A DNA stretch of 64,000 bases from Streptomyces marinisediminis. Its GTDB lineage: Bacteria; Actinomycetota; Actinomycetes; Streptomycetales; Streptomycetaceae. Positions 8,341-15,359 of this stretch are shown here, in pieces. The notes below the pieces were generated by a model. That model saw nothing but the letters and a program-made list of their open reading frames with translations, did not search any database and was not told the DNA's origin. The stretch's first letter is position 1. Every line of letters starts with the position of its first letter. Location of the stretch: contig NZ_JAPKFL010000004.1 in the NCBI RefSeq assembly GCF_026262575.1, forward strand, positions 124,001-188,000, in the 5' to 3' direction. The position numbers and the translations under genes are program-made.

Positions 8341-8371
8341 GAGCCCGCCCTCATGGCCCGAGGGCGGGCTC
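8341..8371 (-). terminator. Perfect 12-bp hairpin terminator after the DUF397 gene
   Basis: GAGCCCGCCCTC at 8341-8352 pairs perfectly with 8360-8371 across a seven-base loop. It lies 20 bases past the DUF397 stop in the direction of transcription and probably ends the XRE-DUF397 transcript. The rest of 8128-8340 shows nothing else I can support. Confidence 0.65.
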
Positions 8372-8390
8372 GGTGTTCCGTCGAGGTGAG

Positions 8391-8630
8391 TCAGCTGCCG
8401 AGGTGTCCGTTGCGGACGCCGTCGATGAAGCGTGCGAACGCGTCGGCGGGGATGACCATGGCGGGGCCAGCTGGGTTCTTGGAGTCGTGCAGGCCGATGC
8501 CGTGGTGGGCCGTGTGGGTCAGGTCGGCGACCATGATGCAGGCGTTGCCGCTGCCGCTGGCCTTCGCCTTGAACCAGGCGTGGGCGGGGGCGAGGTCGGA
8601 TGCGGTGAGGTAGTGGGCATGAGGGGTCAT
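8391..8630 (-). CDS. DUF397 domain-containing protein
   Basis: A 79-residue protein with the DUF397 pattern: an N-terminal WFKAKASGSGNACIMVADL (the S-x-G-x-G-x-C-V-E-V region of the family) and a C-terminal GIGLHDSKNPAGPAMVIP, followed by the helix FARFIDGVRNG. DUF397 proteins are small partners of XRE/DUF5753 regulators and have been proposed to form toxin-antitoxin-like or developmental pairs. The ATG at 8630 overlaps the stop of the upstream XRE gene (ATGA), so the two are cotranslated. A perfect hairpin follows. Confidence 0.88.
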   Translation of the reverse strand: MTPHAHYLTASDLAPAHAWFKAKASGSGNACIMVADLTHTAHHGIGLHDSKNPAGPAMVIPADAFARFIDGVRNGHLGS

Positions 8631-9496
8631 GTCATGATCTCTCGCGATAGTTGGTGCAGGAACCCCCGCGTGTCCTCCGGCGGGAGCGCGGAGGCACGCA
8701 GGGCATCGAAGGACCGGGCGAACCGCCCGACCTCGCGCGGCTTGTCCGTGACTGAGACGGCGCCCCACGCGGTGTCTGTCTGGACCGTCGGCGGCAGTCC
8801 CTCCCCCAGGTCCAGGAGCATGAAGTCGTGGGAGGCGCGGAAGCCCGTCGAGCGGTGCGGCAGGATCTGCACCGTGACGTGGTCCAGGGCCGCCAGTTTC
8901 ATCACCTCGTCGTACTGGTCGCGCATCACCTCCGGGCCGCCCAGGACCCAGCGCAGCGCGCCCTCGCCGAGGATCACCCACAGCCGCGGCGTCCCGTCTC
9001 CGCTCAGCAGCGCTTCCTTGCGCTTCATGCGCAGGGCGACGTGCTTGTCCACGAACTCGCTGGTGGTCTCTTCCACGGGTTTGGCGACCTCGTGGACGGC
9101 GCGGGCGTAACGCTCGGTCTGCAGCAGGCCGAGTATGAGTGAGGGGTGCCAGGCGCGGATGGAGGTGGCGGTGGACTCGATGCCGACGAAGCGCTGCATG
9201 CCCGAGGGCATGACGTCCTTGTACTCGGTCCACCAGTCCTGGCTGGCGGCCTCCCGCTGGATCTCCAGCAGGGATTCCACCGCTTCGTCGTCGGTGACGC
9301 CGTAGCGCCCCAGCAGCTTGCGCAGCTCGCCGGCCTGGCGGAAGGACATCAGGCCCTTCTCCACCCGCTGGAGCTTGGTCTCGGAGAACGGCATGCCCCG
9401 GGCGGCGTCCTCGATCGTGAGCCCGGAAGCGGTGCGCAGATGCCGCAGATGCGCGCCCAGCTCGATGCGGCGCGCTGTCGGCCTGGATCTGGCCAT
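8627..9496 (-). CDS. XRE-family transcriptional regulator with DUF5753 domain
   Basis: A 289-residue protein. The helix-turn-helix lies at residues ~15-65 (LRHLRTASGLTIEDAARGM, then KLQRVEKGLMSF). The DUF5753 half carries DWWTEYKDVMPSGMQRFVG, ILGLLQTERYARAV, RMKRKEALLSGDG and HVTVQILPHRSTG. ATG 9496 is chosen because AGGAGG sits about eight bases upstream. The stop overlaps the DUF397 start, giving the standard XRE-DUF397 operon of streptomycetes. It is transcribed away from the DUF6415-like gene; the 278 bases between them probably hold both promoters. Confidence 0.88.
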   Translation of the reverse strand: MARSRPTARRIELGAHLRHLRTASGLTIEDAARGMPFSETKLQRVEKGLMSFRQAGELRKLLGRYGVTDDEAVESLLEIQREAASQDWWTEYKDVMPSGMQRFVGIESTATSIRAWHPSLILGLLQTERYARAVHEVAKPVEETTSEFVDKHVALRMKRKEALLSGDGTPRLWVILGEGALRWVLGGPEVMRDQYDEVMKLAALDHVTVQILPHRSTGFRASHDFMLLDLGEGLPPTVQTDTAWGAVSVTDKPREVGRFARSFDALRASALPPEDTRGFLHQLSREIMT

Positions 9497-9774
9497 GTGC
9501 TGGCCTCCTCGGTGTTTCTGATCGGCGCTCGCGGCGATATGCGCGGCTGTGGCGGCGCAACTGCCCGCCACAGCAACGCGGATGCATCATCAGGCATGTG
9601 CCAATTCCGGGGCAAGCGCTGAATTTCTGCCGATGCGCTTGCCGCTGCACTCTGCCACACGCCACCGTGAGAGAGCCCTTCAGCTCCACCCCCGCGAAGC
9701 CGCTGCGGCCCCGGTTGTTCACCTCCCCCACACCCGCCGAGGACCTGCGGCCACCACCCATGAGGGACCCCGCC

Positions 9775-10119
9775 ATGACGGCTACGACCGCAACCCCCAC
9801 ACCCGCCGGCGTCGCCCGCGACGTCGAACTCGCTCTCGCCTGGGCACGCAGCCCGCACCAGGCCCAGGCGCCGGCCGCCGCCGCACTGCGCCGCCGTCTG
9901 GCCGGCTACATCCGTGCCTTCACCGCCGACGCCGAGCGGTACGCGGCCGGGCTGGAGGACGGTCTCCAGCGCACCACCGCGGTGAGCACCGTGCGGCACG
10001 CCAGGCAGCTGGCGACCGCGCCGGGCGGCGACCCTCGGGCGATGCTCACCCTGCTGGCCAAGAGCGTGGACATCCTCCAGCGCTACGCCCGCGCCGCCGG
10101 GCCGGGTGCGGGCCAGTGA
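9775..10119 (+). CDS. DUF6415-like small protein
   Basis: A 114-residue helical, Ala/Arg-rich protein without signal or membrane segment. It resembles the Streptomyces DUF6415 type (DVELALAWARSP near the start, an RRLAGYIRAF helix, and ATAPGGDPRAMLTLLAKSVD in the C-terminal half). No function is known. The ATG at 9775 has GAGGG seven bases upstream; an ATG at 9760 in the same frame lies before it. Its stop overlaps the GTG of the next small ORF (GTGA). It stands about 300 bases before the HPr-kinase-like operon on the same strand. Confidence 0.6.
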   Translation: MTATTATPTPAGVARDVELALAWARSPHQAQAPAAAALRRRLAGYIRAFTADAERYAAGLEDGLQRTTAVSTVRHARQLATAPGGDPRAMLTLLAKSVDILQRYARAAGPGAGQ

Positions 10120-10307
10120 GTGGACGTCACGCGGCCAGCGGCCGGGACCGGGTCGGCGCCGTGGCCGCGCTGGTCTGGGGCACCGGCCACCTCGCCGCGA
10201 TCGCGCTGCTCGGCTCAGTCGTCCACGACCAGGCTGGTGCGGCGCCGGCCACCGAGGTGGTGGCCGGCGGCGGGCCCGAGGAAGAGGACCGTCCGGAGAG
10301 GCAGTGA
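10116..10307 (+). CDS. Small protein with one predicted membrane segment
   Basis: A 63-codon ORF starting with GTG that overlaps the stop of the DUF6415-like gene (GTGA). The product has one hydrophobic stretch, VAALVWGTGHLAAIALLGSV, at about residues 15-35, followed by an acidic tail (EEEDRPERQ). I do not recognise it. The coupling to the upstream gene and the third-position GC bias support translation. It may tether or partner the DUF6415-like protein. Confidence 0.5.
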   Translation: MSGRHAASGRDRVGAVAALVWGTGHLAAIALLGSVVHDQAGAAPATEVVAGGGPEEEDRPERQ

Positions 10308-10414
10308 AGTTCGCGCCACGAGGCCGTGCGGAGGAGAACCCCGGAACAAGCGCCCGCGGCCGGACGCGCGGCGAACAGAAGGCAACGACACACAGGGAAG
10401 GGGGGACGCGCATC

Positions 10415-11566
10415 GTGTACGTGTTGAAGCTCCACACGGCTGCCGGCGCGGTAGGGGTGACCGTCAGGTCACCGCACCGCGGCGTGATCGACTGGATCGC
10501 CCGCTACGTCGGGCCGTGGTGGCACACGAGCCGCGCCGACGACGTGATGGGCGGTCCGGTGGTGACCGCGACGGCGACCGGATTCAACGAGCTGGCGGCC
10601 GAGGTGGAAGCCGCCCGGTGGCAGGAGGTCGGCTATCCCCGGGCGGCGACGCGCTACACCCCGGGCCGGGACGAAGGCACGGTGATCGCGGTGACGCCTT
10701 CCGACCGGGTCGGCTACCGCTACACCGCCGCTACCGACCGGATGGGCGTCCATAGCGAGCAGCCGCGATCGCTGGCGCGGGCCGCCGTCCGGGTGGCGCG
10801 GGAGCTGGTCCGCGCGCAGCTCGTGGTCGACGGGTGGGTTCTGCTGCACGCCTCGGCCACGGTCTGGCCCAGCGGCGGGGCGGTGCTGGCGCTGGGCGGG
10901 CGCGGAGCGGGCAAGTCCACCCTCGCCTTCACCCTCGCCGCCGCAGGGGCTGGGTTGCTGGGCAACGACCGGGTGTTCGCCCGGCCCGCGCCCGAGGGCG
11001 GGGTGGAGCTGGCGCCATGGCCCTCGGGCGCCGCGATAGGGCTGGGCCTGCTGGGCGCGCTGGGCTGGACCGAGGTGGCGCGCGAGTACCTGGCCGCCGG
11101 GGCGCCGCCGCATCCGTCGCAGGACGCGCGGGCGACCGCCGCGATCCTGGCCGGCCACACCACGGCCCTGTTCGATAAGGGGCGGGAGGTGAAGGCGCAC
11201 ATCCGCCCCGAGGACTTCACCGGCTGGTTCGGCCTGTCCGGCGCCGCCTGCGGGCGGGTGACGGCGGTGGTCTTCCCCGCCATCCGCCACGGCGTGCGGC
11301 CCGGCCTCGACGGCACGCGCGACGTGGCCGCGGTGGGGGTATCGGAGGCGGACTTCATGATGGGCGCCACGGAGGACTCCTACCCCGACATCTTCGGTCT
11401 GACCGGCGGACGCGGGGCGGGCACGGCGCAGGCCCGCGCCGAGGTGGCCGCCCGGCTCGCCGCGGTGCCGGGCCACGCGGTTGTCCTCGGGCACGACCCG
11501 GGCGCGAACGCCGCGTTCCTCACCCGCCTCGTCCCGGCGCCTAGACCGGCTGTGGAGCGCGGCTGA
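10415..11566 (+). CDS. HPr-kinase-like P-loop protein 1
   Basis: A 383-residue protein whose C-terminal two-thirds resemble the HprK / SerK-like kinase fold. The P-loop GGRGAGKST lies near residue 163, preceded by LVVDGWVLLHASATVWPSGG as in HprK-like proteins of lasso-peptide and other clusters, and followed by GNDRVFARP. The N-terminal ~150 residues have no match I recognise. The canonical HPr partner is absent, so the substrate is probably a small molecule or a peptide. The start is taken as GTG 10415 after a purine-rich AAGGGGGGA stretch; a GTG six bases later is possible. The stop overlaps the next ATG (TGATG), opening a tightly packed operon. Confidence 0.65.
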   Translation: MYVLKLHTAAGAVGVTVRSPHRGVIDWIARYVGPWWHTSRADDVMGGPVVTATATGFNELAAEVEAARWQEVGYPRAATRYTPGRDEGTVIAVTPSDRVGYRYTAATDRMGVHSEQPRSLARAAVRVARELVRAQLVVDGWVLLHASATVWPSGGAVLALGGRGAGKSTLAFTLAAAGAGLLGNDRVFARPAPEGGVELAPWPSGAAIGLGLLGALGWTEVAREYLAAGAPPHPSQDARATAAILAGHTTALFDKGREVKAHIRPEDFTGWFGLSGAACGRVTAVVFPAIRHGVRPGLDGTRDVAAVGVSEADFMMGATEDSYPDIFGLTGGRGAGTAQARAEVAARLAAVPGHAVVLGHDPGANAAFLTRLVPAPRPAVERG

Positions 11567-12462
11567 TGGGCGGTGAGGAGCGGTGCGTGGTGGAGCTGCG
11601 CAGCGCGGGGCGGGGGCTGGCGGTGGACGCCCCGGCGGCCCTGGTGGGGTCGTGGTGGCCGCAGGTCGCGCCGCACCTTCCCGGCGTTGCCCCCGGCGGT
11701 GTTCCGGTGGCGGCCCGGGCGGGAGTGCGGCCGGTGGCGGTGCCCGGCGGGGCGGGGATGGCGGATGTGCGGCGGTGGCTGGGCGCGTACCTGCACCGGC
11801 TGCACCTGGCGCACGGCACGCTGTGCGCGCACGCGGTCTGCGTCCAGCCGCCGGACGGGGGCGGGGCGGTGGTGCTCCTGGGCGGGCACGGCGCGGGCAA
11901 GACGCTGGTCGCGCTCGCCTTGGCCGGGCATGGCTGGCGGGTGCTGGCGGGCGATGTCGCCCTGCTGGACTGCTCCGACGGCGACCGGCCGTCGGTGCTG
12001 GGCGGCACCCGCGCGATGGTGGTCCGCTGCCGCGCGACCGCACGGTGGTTCGCCGAGCTCGGCCTGCCTCCGGAGGGTTCTGCCGTGGTGGAGGTGAGTG
12101 ACCGGCCGGGCCTGGCCGTCGCCGCCCCGGGTGGGCCGGTTGCGGTGGCGGCCGGGCTGGTGGTCGACGTCGACGGCGGCCTGTCCGCGGCCGATGCCGC
12201 GCCCGAGCCGGTCGACCGGCACACGGCCGCCAACACCTGGCTGCGGGCGAGCGGCCATCTGCTGGACCGGGTGCTGGAGACGCCAGTCGGCCCGGCGCTG
12301 CGCGAGGTCGAGGACCACCCGGCTCACCTCCGCCGCCTGGCCTTCGTCCGCACCCTGGCCGGGCGCCTGCCGCTGTACGCGGTGTCGGGCACACCGGAGC
12401 GGATCGCGGCTCATGCCGCGCGCCTGGCGGCCGGACACCAGCGGGCACCGGGGGTGTGCTGA
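11566..12462 (+). CDS. HPr-kinase-like P-loop protein 2
   Basis: A 298-residue second P-loop protein coupled to the first. The Walker A sequence GGHGAGKT is near residue 106, preceded by AHGTLCAHAVCVQPPDGG, and WRVLAGDVALLDC follows, the same order as in HprK-like kinases. It is shorter than its neighbour and only distantly similar, so the two may form a heteromer or act on successive substrates. The ATG at 11566 overlaps the previous stop and its own stop overlaps the next ATG. No signal or membrane segment is seen. Confidence 0.6.
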   Translation: MGGEERCVVELRSAGRGLAVDAPAALVGSWWPQVAPHLPGVAPGGVPVAARAGVRPVAVPGGAGMADVRRWLGAYLHRLHLAHGTLCAHAVCVQPPDGGGAVVLLGGHGAGKTLVALALAGHGWRVLAGDVALLDCSDGDRPSVLGGTRAMVVRCRATARWFAELGLPPEGSAVVEVSDRPGLAVAAPGGPVAVAAGLVVDVDGGLSAADAAPEPVDRHTAANTWLRASGHLLDRVLETPVGPALREVEDHPAHLRRLAFVRTLAGRLPLYAVSGTPERIAAHAARLAAGHQRAPGVC

Positions 12463-13388
12463 TGTCCCATCGGTCAGACGCCGCAGTGCGCCGCCGGCAC
12501 GCGGGCGCGCGGATCAGGCTGGACGGCGGGCAGGCGTGGCTCCAGCCACCCGCGCCGGGGCCGGTGCCCGAAGGCTGGGTCGCGGGGCGTTGGAGCGTGC
12601 TGTCCCCGGGGACGGAGCGGCGGCATCTGGCGGCCAGCCGGACCGGGGTACCGCGCGAGGCGGGATACATGACCTTCGGCCGGCAGCACGATCGGGCTCG
12701 GTGGGTGCTGGCGCCGGTGCCGCACGGCGCCGCCTTCCCTCTCGACTGCGAGGACGCGGTGACCGCGCCGTCCGGTGTCCCGGCGGCGACGGCGGCGGTG
12801 GCCCGGTTCCAGCAGATCGCCCTGTTGGGCCTGGACCGGCTCGGGCCCGGGGTGGCGTTCGACGGCGCGGTGGTGGTCGGCTCCGGACCGGTCGCACTCG
12901 GTGCGGCGCTGGAGCTGGCGCGGCGCGGCGCCACCACGGTCCGGGTGGCCACCTCCCGTCCGCGTCCGCCGCTCCTGGCCGTGCCCGGCGCTACCCGCCT
13001 GCCCCCGGACGCCGGCGTGGCGGGCGGCGCGTCGCTGGTTATCGACGCGGCCAGCACACCCGAGCGGGCAGCGCGTCTGCTCGCCCCCGGCGGGGTCCTG
13101 GGCCTGCTGGGCACCCCGCCGCCAGCTTCCGGTGTCGCGGCGCTGGCCGCGCACCGGGGCGGCTGGACGGTGATCGGGATGCACGAGCTCGCCCCCGCCC
13201 CGGTCGGCGCGTACCAGGCTGCCTACACCACCGCAGCTACGTGGCTGGAAGGACACCTCGACCCCCAGCTGGTGGCGTCCTGGTGCGCCACCGTGCCCGG
13301 CCACCTCGCCCCGTACGCCTACCGGCTCCTGGACTCGCCCGCCCGGCTGGCCGAGCCGGTCATCCTCTTCGACTGGGGAGCGCCATGA
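12462..13388 (+). CDS. Medium-chain dehydrogenase-like protein without visible zinc ligands
   Basis: A 308-residue protein with a Rossmann nucleotide site, GAVVVGSGPVALGAALELAR, near residue 133-153, and a GroES-like N-terminal part containing WSVLSPGTERRHLAAS, as in zinc-type dehydrogenases. The usual Cys/His zinc ligands and structural-zinc cysteine loop are not apparent. It probably binds NAD(P) and may act as an oxidoreductase on a sugar-like or alcohol substrate; the reaction cannot be read from the sequence. ATG 12462 overlaps the previous stop (TGATG), and its own stop overlaps the next start (ATGA). Confidence 0.6.
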   Translation: MSHRSDAAVRRRHAGARIRLDGGQAWLQPPAPGPVPEGWVAGRWSVLSPGTERRHLAASRTGVPREAGYMTFGRQHDRARWVLAPVPHGAAFPLDCEDAVTAPSGVPAATAAVARFQQIALLGLDRLGPGVAFDGAVVVGSGPVALGAALELARRGATTVRVATSRPRPPLLAVPGATRLPPDAGVAGGASLVIDAASTPERAARLLAPGGVLGLLGTPPPASGVAALAAHRGGWTVIGMHELAPAPVGAYQAAYTTAATWLEGHLDPQLVASWCATVPGHLAPYAYRLLDSPARLAEPVILFDWGAP

Positions 13389-15304
13389 CCACGGTGGGCC
13401 TGTACAGCATCTCCGTGCGCGGCCTGGACGTTCCCAGCCTGCTGGCCTGGGCCGCACGCGAGCAGATCCCCCTGCTCCATCTGCGCGGCGGCCCCCGCGG
13501 CTTCGACCTCGCCCGCCGCGCCCCGGCCCTGCTGGCTACCTGGCGGCAGCGGGCCGACGACGCCGGGGTGCCCATCACCGGGATCACCGCCGACCTCGAC
13601 CTCGCCGACCTCTTCACCGGCCCGCCGAGGGCGCGCGCGGCGGCTCGCGCCGAGCTCGGCCGTCTCGCTGAGGCCGCCACCGTGCTCGGGGCCGGCTGGG
13701 TGCGGCTGCTGACCCGCAGGGAGCCGGCCGGCACCTACCTCCACGCGCTGTACGACCAGCCTGTGCCCGGCCTGCCGGTGGGTCTGCTGGTCGAGCCGCA
13801 CCACCCCGCCTGGCTCCAGCCCGCCGCCCGTACCGCGCTCGCCGCGCTGCTGGCCCGCACACCCCGGCTGCGGCTGCTGGCCGACACCGCCCAGCTCACC
13901 ACCGCCTCCGCCCGACACGGCGGCGACGGGGTGTTCGCGCCCCTGCTGGACGACGTGGGGGTGCTGCACCTGTCGGACGACGGAATCGGTCTGGACGGGC
14001 ACCGCCGCGTCGCCGCCCACGTGGCGGCCAGGGTCGCCGCCGGGCGGCGGATCGAGGTCGCAGTGGAGTGGACCGGCACCGACCGCTCTCCGGCCGCCTG
14101 CCTGCACCGGTACCGGGCTGCCCGCGCCTGGTGGGACCGCGTCCTCCACCAGCAGGCCGCCGAGCAGGCACCACCCCCCAACCCCGCTAGGGTAGTGGGC
14201 CGCTCACCAGCCGTGATGACCGAGAAGGAGCAGCCGACCATGCCCACCAGCACCACCGAGCCCCCGGCCACCGCGCAGATCACCGACCTCCTCGCCGACG
14301 CCTACGGCCTCGCCGGGGCCCGCCTGACCCGGCTCGACGGCCAGGTCGCCATCAACTACCGCGCCACCACGGCGGACGGGCGGGTCGTGTTCGTCAAGCA
14401 CTACCAGCCCACCGCCGACCTGGCCGCCGAGGACGACGTAATCACCCAAACGCGGCTGGCCGGCCGGCACGGCGTGCCCGTCGCCACCGTGATCACCAAC
14501 AACTACGGCGAGGCCATCACCCGCCACGCCAGCACCGCGCTGTCGGTGTGGCAGTGGATGCCCGGCCACACCATCGACAGCGGGCTCACACCCGCTCAGC
14601 AGGCCGCCGCCGGCCGCATGCTCGGACGCATCCACGCCGCGTTCGCCAGCCACACCGCCAGCTCCCACCCCTCGCCCAAGGCCAGCAAGTGGCTCAATCC
14701 GGACCTGGCCAAGCGCGAGGCCACGATCAGCCGGCTGCTGGACACCATCAACGAGCGTGCGGAGCATGACGCGTTCGACCGGCAGGCCGCCGCCACCCTC
14801 GCCGAGCGCCGCACCCAGCTTGGGCGCCTGCCCGAACTCCTCGCCGGGCTCCCGCCCCTGCACACCCAGGTCCTCCACGGCGACTACTCCCCGAAGAACA
14901 TCCTCTTCGACGGTGACGACATCACCGCGGTGGTCGACTTCGGCCCCGCCGAGCCCTACCTGGCCGCCTTCGAGCTGGGCCGGATCGCCTTCGACCCCCG
15001 CTCCATCGTCCACAGCCCGGACTGGATCGCCTCCGGCCTCACCCTCGTGACCGCCTACCGCGAAACCAACCCGCACCTGCCCGCCGCCGACATCACCGCC
15101 TGCGCCCACGTCGCGCTCATCCAGCTCACCGTCAGCCTCTACGGCGTCAAGGAGCACTACCTGGCGCCCGGCCTCGACCAGGACGACCTCGACCAGTTCT
15201 GGCTGCTGCGCCACCACGCGGCCACCGCGCTCTTCGACCGCATGGCCGAGGCCGAGGCCGCGCTGGCGCAGGTCGCCCACACCAGCAACCCGCCCAGCCG
15301 GTAG
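13385..15304 (+). CDS. Fusion of a TIM-barrel sugar-phosphate isomerase-like domain and an APH-family kinase
   Basis: One open frame of 639 residues. Residues 1-255 look like the xylose-isomerase-like TIM barrel (AP endonuclease 2 superfamily): GLYSISVRGLDV at the start, PITGITADLDLADLF, VGLLVEPHHPAWL, LLADTAQLTT, and VLHLSDDGIGLDGHRRV near 195-210. After a linker of about 35 residues the rest is an aminoglycoside/choline-kinase-like phosphotransferase with HGDYSPKNILFDG near 498 and VVDFGPAEP near 517. No stop codon separates the two, although either domain alone would be a normal-sized protein. The start overlaps the previous stop (ATGA). An internal ribosome site may also produce the kinase alone from ATG 14240. 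A hairpin terminator follows the stop. A single missed frameshift in assembly cannot be excluded. Confidence 0.65.
   Translation: MTTVGLYSISVRGLDVPSLLAWAAREQIPLLHLRGGPRGFDLARRAPALLATWRQRADDAGVPITGITADLDLADLFTGPPRARAAARAELGRLAEAATVLGAGWVRLLTRREPAGTYLHALYDQPVPGLPVGLLVEPHHPAWLQPAARTALAALLARTPRLRLLADTAQLTTASARHGGDGVFAPLLDDVGVLHLSDDGIGLDGHRRVAAHVAARVAAGRRIEVAVEWTGTDRSPAACLHRYRAARAWWDRVLHQQAAEQAPPPNPARVVGRSPAVMTEKEQPTMPTSTTEPPATAQITDLLADAYGLAGARLTRLDGQVAINYRATTADGRVVFVKHYQPTADLAAEDDVITQTRLAGRHGVPVATVITNNYGEAITRHASTALSVWQWMPGHTIDSGLTPAQQAAAGRMLGRIHAAFASHTASSHPSPKASKWLNPDLAKREATISRLLDTINERAEHDAFDRQAAATLAERRTQLGRLPELLAGLPPLHTQVLHGDYSPKNILFDGDDITAVVDFGPAEPYLAAFELGRIAFDPRSIVHSPDWIASGLTLVTAYRETNPHLPAADITACAHVALIQLTVSLYGVKEHYLAPGLDQDDLDQFWLLRHHAATALFDRMAEAEAALAQVAHTSNPPSR
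14225..14242 (+). promoter_or_regulatory. Internal ribosome site and start for the kinase half
   Basis: AAGGAG at 14225-14230 precedes an in-frame ATG at 14240 by nine bases, exactly at the boundary between the TIM-barrel and kinase domains. A separate kinase polypeptide of 354 residues would result. TAGGGT, a possible -10 box, lies a little upstream at about 14188, but no -35 partner is convincing. Confidence 0.4.
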
Positions 15305-15311
15305 CCCGGCC

Positions 15312-15334
15312 CCAGCCCCGCCACGCGGGGCTGG
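15312..15334 (+). terminator. Hairpin terminator between the fusion gene and the SAHH-like gene
   Basis: CCAGCCCCGC at 15312-15321 pairs perfectly with 15325-15334 across a three-base loop, eight bases after the stop of the fusion gene and 25 before the next ATG. It may separate the last gene of the operon or attenuate transcription into it. Confidence 0.55.
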
Positions 15335-15359
15335 TTGTCCACCCGCAGGGAGGCGACGT

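Noticed and set aside
8206..8613. Plus-strand frame across the DUF397 region
   Set aside because: It is antisense to a well-supported DUF397 gene and its terminator hairpin, and has no motif.
12098..13384. In-frame upstream extension of the TIM-barrel fusion
   Set aside because: It would read through two P-loop and dehydrogenase genes in another frame. The ATG at 13385 overlaps the previous stop and starts the family domain.
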